From Planctomycetaceae bacterium (GTDB taxonomy: Bacteria; Planctomycetota; Planctomycetia; Pirellulales; Thermoguttaceae), in NCBI GenBank assembly GCA_009783865.1, contig WRCR01000109.1, positions 1 through 10,341 of the forward strand: DNA of 10,341 nucleotides. The letters run 5' to 3'. Of the stretch, positions 6,544-10,341 are shown piece by piece. The translations under genes and the position numbers were made by a program. The notes beneath the pieces are model-generated. The model searched no databases and was not told the origin of the DNA. It saw only the letters and a list, made by a program, of their open reading frames with translations. Numbering within the stretch: position 1 is the first letter of the stretch; every line of letters begins with the position of its first letter.

Positions 6544-6648
6544 ATGTCCGATGCAGCGTTGGTAAAGGATTGGGATTCCGAAGAGGAGAACGCAGCAGGG
6601 GAAGGCGATGTAGTAAATTTTACAGGAAAAATCGTGGCAAAATGTTGA
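6544..6648 (+). CDS. 34-residue ORF, possible remnant of a small gene
   Basis: The ORF encodes a highly acidic N-terminus (S-D-A-A-L-V-K-D-W-D-S-E-E-E-N-A-A) followed by G-D-V-V-N-F-T-G-K-I-V and stops at TGA. Two resemblances point different ways. The first half looks like the A-L-x-x-D-W-x-x-x-E-E-x-x-A-W tail seen in some small type II antitoxins. The second half matches D-V-V-E-F-T-G-T-V in the partial gene at 1-52 (19 of 27 bases identical). It follows a good promoter but has only a weak ribosome binding site (AAAGAAAG). It could be a genuine small protein or the 5' part of a decayed gene whose frame continues after the TGA. No function is claimed. Confidence 0.3.
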   Translation: MSDAALVKDWDSEEENAAGEGDVVNFTGKIVAKC

Positions 6649-6660
6649 AAGGAAAGTGAA

Positions 6661-6855
6661 ATGGGCAAAAGCAAAAAGGTCACGGCATACAAAGGTGAGA
6701 TACGTAAATCTCTCTCAAGAATAATTAAAGGCAAAAGAAGAAAAAGATGGTTGTTTTCGTAATATTGATGAAGTAAAAAAAATTATGAATTCTTTACTAT
6801 CGTTGAAGGACAAGACGCTAAAATTGCGGAATGCGTTGCTGCTGTATTAGAGTAA
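6661..6855 (+). pseudogene. Probable frameshifted remnant of a small gene
   Basis: An ATG at 6661 with a good ribosome binding site (AAAGGA, about 7 nt upstream) starts a basic 33-residue frame (K-V-T-A-Y-K-G-E-I-R-K-S-L-S-R-I-I-K...) that stops at 6760. The next frame continues plausibly (K-D-G-C-F-R-N-I-D-E-V-K-K, to about 6780). After a run of eight As (6775-6782), the original frame gives a protein-like tail, N-Y-E-F-F-T-I-V-E-G-Q-D-A-K-I-A-E, ending with TAA at 6853-6855. Two compensating shifts would restore one protein of about 65 residues. I do not recognise the family. The stretches are short and AT-rich, so chance remains possible. It ends one base before the convergent FtsQ-like gene. 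Confidence 0.3.
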
Positions 6856-6856
6856 T

Positions 6857-7675
6857 TTATTCCCGCAATTTCACCGGACGCAGCGAATCAGGAATTGCAT
6901 CAAGCGTATCGAACTGCTCGGCAAGCGTCCGAATCTGTTCGACTTTCGCTTCCGTACTCCTATGCATCTTGCCGGTCTTATCCGCCGGTGCGAAGGTTCC
7001 CCATATGATTTCCGTATTAGCCGAAGTAAATAACCGAAATGCCGGAACATTGCCCGCTTGCTGGTCCAGCCGTATTTTGCCGATGCTGACCGCCGGTATA
7101 TCCGCAAGTATCGCAGCCAGCGATGCAGCCGAAGTAACGTTCACATCGTTCCAAGGCGAACCGATTTTCTCCGGCGGTTTAGAACTGATTCCAATGACCT
7201 TCGGATAAGAATGAAGTTTCGCCGCCTCAATTTTTTGAAGCGAATCGCTCGGCAGCACAATCCCGTTTTTGTCAATCGGCAGGAATTGCTGCGGTGCTAT
7301 CTCGACCAAAGCAGCCGGCGTGCGATAAGTCAATTTAACATCCGCTCCGCTTGGAAAGCGCAGGACAACACTTTCCACCGATTCAACCCAAGGGTTGGCA
7401 GCAAACGCCTCCGACAATTTTTTCGGCAACTCTTTCTCAAACGACAAATCCTTATCGAACAGCAAACTGCTGTTTTCCAAACCGGAACTGTTCAAAACAA
7501 TTTCAACGAAATTTTCCGGCATCCATTCCGGCAGAGACGGAACCGATATGTTTTCGTGTTTCAGCAGAAACTTCTTTTCATTTTTCAGACGTTCTTTGCT
7601 GACGTTCCATGCACTGACTCCGGCAGCGATGAATACCGCTAGAACAAGTAATGTCAGAAAGATATTTCTTTTCAT
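6857..7675 (-). CDS. FtsQ/DivIB-like single-pass membrane protein
   Basis: This 272-residue protein has a short cytoplasmic N-terminus (M-K-R-N), one membrane segment at residues 5-22, and a large extracytoplasmic part. Residues about 55-117 resemble a POTRA domain ending in A-N-P-W-V-E-S-V-E-S-V-V-L-R-F-P (93-108), the pattern of the FtsQ POTRA/beta junction. It is followed by R-T-P-A-A-L-V-E-I (118-126) and F-L-P-I-D-K-N-G-I-V-L-P (131-142), where FtsQ proteins have an R-x-P-x-A strand and a 'v-D-x-x-G-x-v' strand. The C-terminus (E-I-I-W-G-T-F, then a helix) also fits. FtsQ/DivIB links early and late divisome components, but Planctomycetes lack FtsZ, so the role here may differ. It lies 30 nt downstream of the TPR gene, probably in one operon; no strong ribosome binding site is seen. 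Confidence 0.6.
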   Translation of the reverse strand: MKRNIFLTLLVLAVFIAAGVSAWNVSKERLKNEKKFLLKHENISVPSLPEWMPENFVEIVLNSSGLENSSLLFDKDLSFEKELPKKLSEAFAANPWVESVESVVLRFPSGADVKLTYRTPAALVEIAPQQFLPIDKNGIVLPSDSLQKIEAAKLHSYPKVIGISSKPPEKIGSPWNDVNVTSAASLAAILADIPAVSIGKIRLDQQAGNVPAFRLFTSANTEIIWGTFAPADKTGKMHRSTEAKVEQIRTLAEQFDTLDAIPDSLRPVKLRE

Positions 7676-7705
7676 TTATCAAATACAGATATATCGAATA
7701 CCGAT

Positions 7706-9883
7706 TTACCGAACTGTTGTCAGCAACTCGGCGTAACGATTTGCATTTTCTGCATCGCCGAGTTCTTCGTACATTTTCGACAGATTCGTATAAGGAATCA
7801 GAAATTCCGAAGGTTCAGCATTTCCGATTTTCACTGCCCGCTCAATCTGTTTTAAGCCGCGCTCTGTCAGCCGAACCGCTTCTTCACGTTGACCGGTTTC
7901 CCAGTAAGAAACGCCCATACTGACAAGCGTTCCGCCGAGCCGACCAAGTTCTTCGGGATTAATTTTCGGCAGCAGTTTTTCAAAGACCGGTTTCGCTTTG
8001 CTGAACCATTCTATAGCCGCCCGATGATTTTTATTGCCGATGGCGTGAATCGCTCCAAGCCGAAAGTACAAGCGTCCGAGCAGATACTGGTCAACTTCGC
8101 TGCGTCTTCCTTCAATACCGGCTTCCATATATTCCGCAGCGAATTCACCGTACTTCAATGCCTGTACATATTGTTTGCGAAGTTGACAAATCTGCACACC
8201 GTCGTACATAGAAAGCGCAATTTCCCATTTAAGTTTTCTGAGCAGCAGCGGGTCTTTTGTTGTCTGCAACAGCAATTCACCGGTATTGAGTACTTGTTCG
8301 ATAAACGGTTTGACATCTGCGGTCTCCGTAAATCCAACTTGACACGCCAACTCACTAACCGCCAACTTAAACGGATATTCTCGTGAAAACCGCGGCAGTG
8401 CAAGCATCTCTGGATCGTTAGCGTATTCCTTTGCCTGCGCAAGCCATTTCTTTATGGAAATCTCTTTTTCGTCCCATTGGCCCCAGGCAACATCGCGGGC
8501 TGCACCGAGATGAGCGTCAAAAAGAACATCCTTTGCCTGCTGCCGGGTTGCGGGGTTGCGATGTTCCGTCAAAGGAGATGCTATGCGTATTGCTTCGGAA
8601 TGACATTCAATCGCAATTTCATAATCGGGATTCAAACACAGCCGGTATAAATCGCCGAGCATACAAAAGGCGCGGGCTTTTTCGTGCTGACTTCGTTCAC
8701 ACAGAACAAGCGTCTCTTCGAGATAAATCTTCGCCTCTTCAAAGCGGTTCATTCTCATCATGATTTGCGTCAATGTTAAATGAAACGCCGGTTTCCGTTC
8801 ATCAAGCCGAATTGCTGCGCTGCACTGTATCATTGCCGCCTCGGTTTGTCCTTCCAGCAGTAGAATTTGTGCAAGGAGATGATGCGCCTTGGCATCTTTC
8901 GGATTGAGCCGCAAAGCGTTCAGTAAATCGCTTCGGGCATCCGTCGGATGAGTATTGACCGTTGCCTCCGCCCTTAAAACAAAAGGTTCCGAAGTAATAG
9001 GTTCTATCGCTATCTGATGGACAAGATGTACTTTATTCGCAGAGTCCGAGAACAAAAACATCACGCCTTTTTCGGGAAACACTTCGCCGATAATTGTTCC
9101 GCTCTCATCGGGGATTAAAACCGGCTTCGATGTTAACAGTTCGCTTTTGAGAACATCGCGCACCTGTTTTTCAGGAAATGGTTCGTCAAGACGAATGACG
9201 ATGGAAGAAACTTCCCCGTCCTTATAAAACACCTCAATATGATTGAGAATTTCAGTCGAATAAAAGTGAGCGATTTGGTCGCCGACCCTTGATTTTGACA
9301 GCGGTTCGCCCCAGCCGTCTAATACTTCTTCCTGCGTTGTTACACCCGGTATAACATTGAGAAATGAAGCTGTACCGACACCGGAACGAATTTGTGCGGC
9401 AGCGAAGTCCTTTTCAGTATAACCGGCTAATACAGTACTGATTTCCGGCTCATATTTTGGAATAGAAGACGGAATCTGCGGCACTTTCGCGGTATTATTT
9501 TCGTCATGTTTTACCTCCGCTGTTCTGATTTCGCTTTTCGCTGTCTTGAGCGGCTGCGGTGCCTCTTCAAAACGGCGAGGCAGCGGACTCGGCTGATTCT
9601 TCTTCACGATTTTTACCGGCGAACCATCGGGCAGCACCAGCGGTGAATCAGTCGACGGAATATGCGGAGTATAAGACGGAGTTAATCCGTTCTTCGGAGC
9701 AGCATCTTTGTCGTCTTGATATTCTATGAGACGGACTTTCTTCGGCGGTGAAGAATCCTGCGCAAGAACAGCGGGCGCAATTCCTCCGGCAACTGTTGAA
9801 AGGAAAAACAGAAACGCTATAATCACGTTTTGTTTCGGCAGTAATTTCAACTGTAATTTCGGTTGTAATTTCGATGGCGGCAT
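7706..9883 (-). CDS. Exported TPR protein with a BamE/SmpA-like domain
   Basis: I place the start at the ATG at 9881-9883, giving 725 residues: it has a GGAG ribosome binding site about 8 nt upstream and begins a proper signal peptide (basic residues 1-17, hydrophobic core 19-36, cleavage after A-V-L-A at 41). The open frame extends 49 codons further upstream, but that part crosses the promoter at 9939-9967 and looks non-coding. Residues 42-170 are a proline- and lysine-rich linker. Residues about 170-290 contain I-P-G-V-T-T-Q-E-E-V-L-D-G-W-G-E-P-L, typical of BamE/SmpA-type domains. TPRs follow (about 317-400, with others to the C-terminus, clearly again at 610-725). A scaffold role in the periplasm or envelope is likely. 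It is the first gene of an operon with the FtsQ-like gene. Confidence 0.75.
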   Translation of the reverse strand: MPPSKLQPKLQLKLLPKQNVIIAFLFFLSTVAGGIAPAVLAQDSSPPKKVRLIEYQDDKDAAPKNGLTPSYTPHIPSTDSPLVLPDGSPVKIVKKNQPSPLPRRFEEAPQPLKTAKSEIRTAEVKHDENNTAKVPQIPSSIPKYEPEISTVLAGYTEKDFAAAQIRSGVGTASFLNVIPGVTTQEEVLDGWGEPLSKSRVGDQIAHFYSTEILNHIEVFYKDGEVSSIVIRLDEPFPEKQVRDVLKSELLTSKPVLIPDESGTIIGEVFPEKGVMFLFSDSANKVHLVHQIAIEPITSEPFVLRAEATVNTHPTDARSDLLNALRLNPKDAKAHHLLAQILLLEGQTEAAMIQCSAAIRLDERKPAFHLTLTQIMMRMNRFEEAKIYLEETLVLCERSQHEKARAFCMLGDLYRLCLNPDYEIAIECHSEAIRIASPLTEHRNPATRQQAKDVLFDAHLGAARDVAWGQWDEKEISIKKWLAQAKEYANDPEMLALPRFSREYPFKLAVSELACQVGFTETADVKPFIEQVLNTGELLLQTTKDPLLLRKLKWEIALSMYDGVQICQLRKQYVQALKYGEFAAEYMEAGIEGRRSEVDQYLLGRLYFRLGAIHAIGNKNHRAAIEWFSKAKPVFEKLLPKINPEELGRLGGTLVSMGVSYWETGQREEAVRLTERGLKQIERAVKIGNAEPSEFLIPYTNLSKMYEELGDAENANRYAELLTTVR
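9836..9871 (-). repeat. Three 12-bp tandem repeats in the signal-peptide region
   Basis: Read on the minus strand, AAATTACAACCG, AAATTACAGTTG and AAATTACTGCCG follow each other in frame and encode K-L-Q-P, K-L-Q-L and K-L-L-P. They make up most of the basic n-region of the signal peptide of the TPR protein. Slippage-type expansion is the likely origin. Confidence 0.7.
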
Positions 9884-9938
9884 AAATTTTTCTCCGTACC
9901 AACTCCGTTTATGAGACGGAAAACGGGTTTTCACGGGA

Positions 9939-9967
9939 ATGGTATGAATTCTACAAAAACGTGTCAA
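9939..9967 (-). promoter_or_regulatory. Promoter for the TPR/FtsQ-like operon
   Basis: The minus strand carries a perfect TTGACA -35 (9967-9962), a 17-bp spacer and TACCAT (9944-9939, four of six matches). Transcription would start near 9932, giving a leader of about 50 nt before the start at 9883. This also argues against any start upstream of 9939. Confidence 0.6.
9940..9948 (+). promoter_or_regulatory. Possible plus-strand extended -10 box for the PHP-like gene
   Basis: TGGTATGAA is a TGn-extended -10 with a partial match (TATGAA), overlapping the minus-strand -10 box. Transcription would start near 9955, about 24 nt before the ATG at 9979. The match is weak and rests partly on there being little other room for a promoter. 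Confidence 0.25.
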
Positions 9968-9978
9968 GGGTAATTTCA

Positions 9979-10341
9979 ATGAAAAATCTATTGTATTTCG
10001 TTCCATTGTTTCTTGTTTCATTTCTTTCATTCATTTCGTTTGGCAGCGGGCAGGACTTCCCGAAGCCAACCGCCGAAATGCTTGAGCAGGTCTCACGACT
10101 CAAAGCGAAGGGTTTCACGCTCATCGATTATCACATTCATCTGCGCGGCGGAATGACTGCCGAGAAAGCGTTTGATTGGGAAAAGAAAACCGGTGTCGTC
10201 AGCGGCGTTCTTGAAAATCACGGAAGAGCGTGGACTCTCTCCGATAACGAAAAACTGGCGGCGTTCATCAAAGATGCCCGCCGTTTTCCGGTTCTCGTCG
10301 GAATTCAAGTCAACGACCGCGATTGGTACAAAACCATCACG
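9979..10341 (+). CDS. Exported PHP/amidohydrolase-like protein (5' part)
   Basis: The frame is open from the ATG at 9979 to the end of the window (121 codons) and continues beyond it. Residues 1-24 are a signal peptide with a long hydrophobic core (L-L-Y-F-V-P-L-F-L-V-S-F-L-S-F). The mature part starts with a helix and then T-L-I-D-Y-H-I-H-L-R-G-G-M-T (47-60). The D-x-H-x-H strand, with H52 and H54 as likely metal ligands, opens PHP-type phosphoesterases and amidohydrolase barrels. The following E-K-A-F, G-V-V-S-G-V-L-E-N-H-G and F-P-V-L-V-G-I-Q-V steps fit the helix/strand order of such a barrel. An AAGGG ribosome binding site lies 8 nt upstream. It is divergent from the TPR gene. The substrate is unknown, and the second half is needed to tell PHP from amidohydrolase. 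Confidence 0.6.
   Translation, partial: MKNLLYFVPLFLVSFLSFISFGSGQDFPKPTAEMLEQVSRLKAKGFTLIDYHIHLRGGMTAEKAFDWEKKTGVVSGVLENHGRAWTLSDNEKLAAFIKDARRFPVLVGIQVNDRDWYKTIT

Noticed and set aside
6646..6648. In-frame TGA as a selenocysteine or recoded codon
   Set aside because: No conserved selenoprotein context or obvious hairpin element follows, and additional frame breaks downstream make gene decay the simpler explanation.
6775..6782. Programmed -1 frameshift at a run of eight As
   Set aside because: The upstream frame has no start codon after its TAA at 6722-6724, so it could only be entered by another frameshift; decay or sequencing indels are more likely.
7058..7642. 194-codon plus-strand open frame
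   Set aside because: It is antisense to the FtsQ-like gene; the translation is rich in Arg, Phe and Gln with no domain pattern.
9884..10030. 49-codon N-terminal extension of the TPR protein
   Set aside because: The extension overlaps a good TTGACA-N17-TACCAT promoter and the start of the divergent gene, whereas the ATG at 9883 has a ribosome binding site and begins a standard signal peptide.
1..10341. CRISPR array, tRNA, rRNA, insertion sequence or prophage
   Set aside because: No regularly spaced repeats, cloverleaf-like sequences, transposase or integrase motifs, or target-site duplications were seen on either strand.

Overview
The window reads as a chromosomal stretch of a planctomycete, probably a Pirellulales-like lineage (inference). 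The strongest marker is a complete DUF1207 outer-membrane protein, a family I know mainly from Planctomycetota. Other planctomycete-like genes are a large TPR protein with a damaged SEC-C-type zinc motif, a short DUF58 protein, and a divergent FtsQ-like membrane protein encoded downstream of an exported TPR protein. There are no tRNAs, rRNAs, transposases, integrases or CRISPR arrays. Most genes use similar codons and look vertically inherited.

Layout. The left third (1-3345) is on the minus strand: the first 17 codons of a small gene that may be translation initiation factor IF-1 (1-52), the DUF1207 protein (137-1072), a 14-bp inverted repeat directly after the next gene's stop codon, and a 720-residue SEC-C/TPR-like protein (1183-3345). 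A divergent control region (3346-3613) carries candidate promoters in both directions, a palindrome and a perfect 10-bp tandem repeat. The plus strand then has a two-gene operon: an unrecognised 226-residue protein (3614-4294) and an endonuclease III-superfamily DNA glycosylase fused to a DprA-type winged helix (4312-5268), closed by a good terminator. A DUF58 gene follows (5457-6359) with its own promoter and terminator.

An AT-rich gap (6360-6856) has a strong extended -10 promoter followed by short, apparently broken reading frames, either a decayed gene or a decayed small-gene pair. The right third (6857-9883) is a minus-strand operon: an exported protein with a BamE/SmpA-like domain and TPRs, then a single-pass FtsQ/DivIB-like protein. 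A 95-bp divergent region separates it from the start of an exported PHP/amidohydrolase-like protein (9979 onward) that runs off the window.

How the genes fit together. The TPR/FtsQ-like pair is a plausible envelope module. The orphan/glycosylase pair is a plausible DNA-repair operon. DUF1207 and the PHP-like protein are exported. The least ordinary item is the glycosylase: it has a C-terminal DprA winged helix, lacks the lyase lysine, and keeps only three of the four iron-sulphur cysteines. No complete new defence or mobile system is visible.
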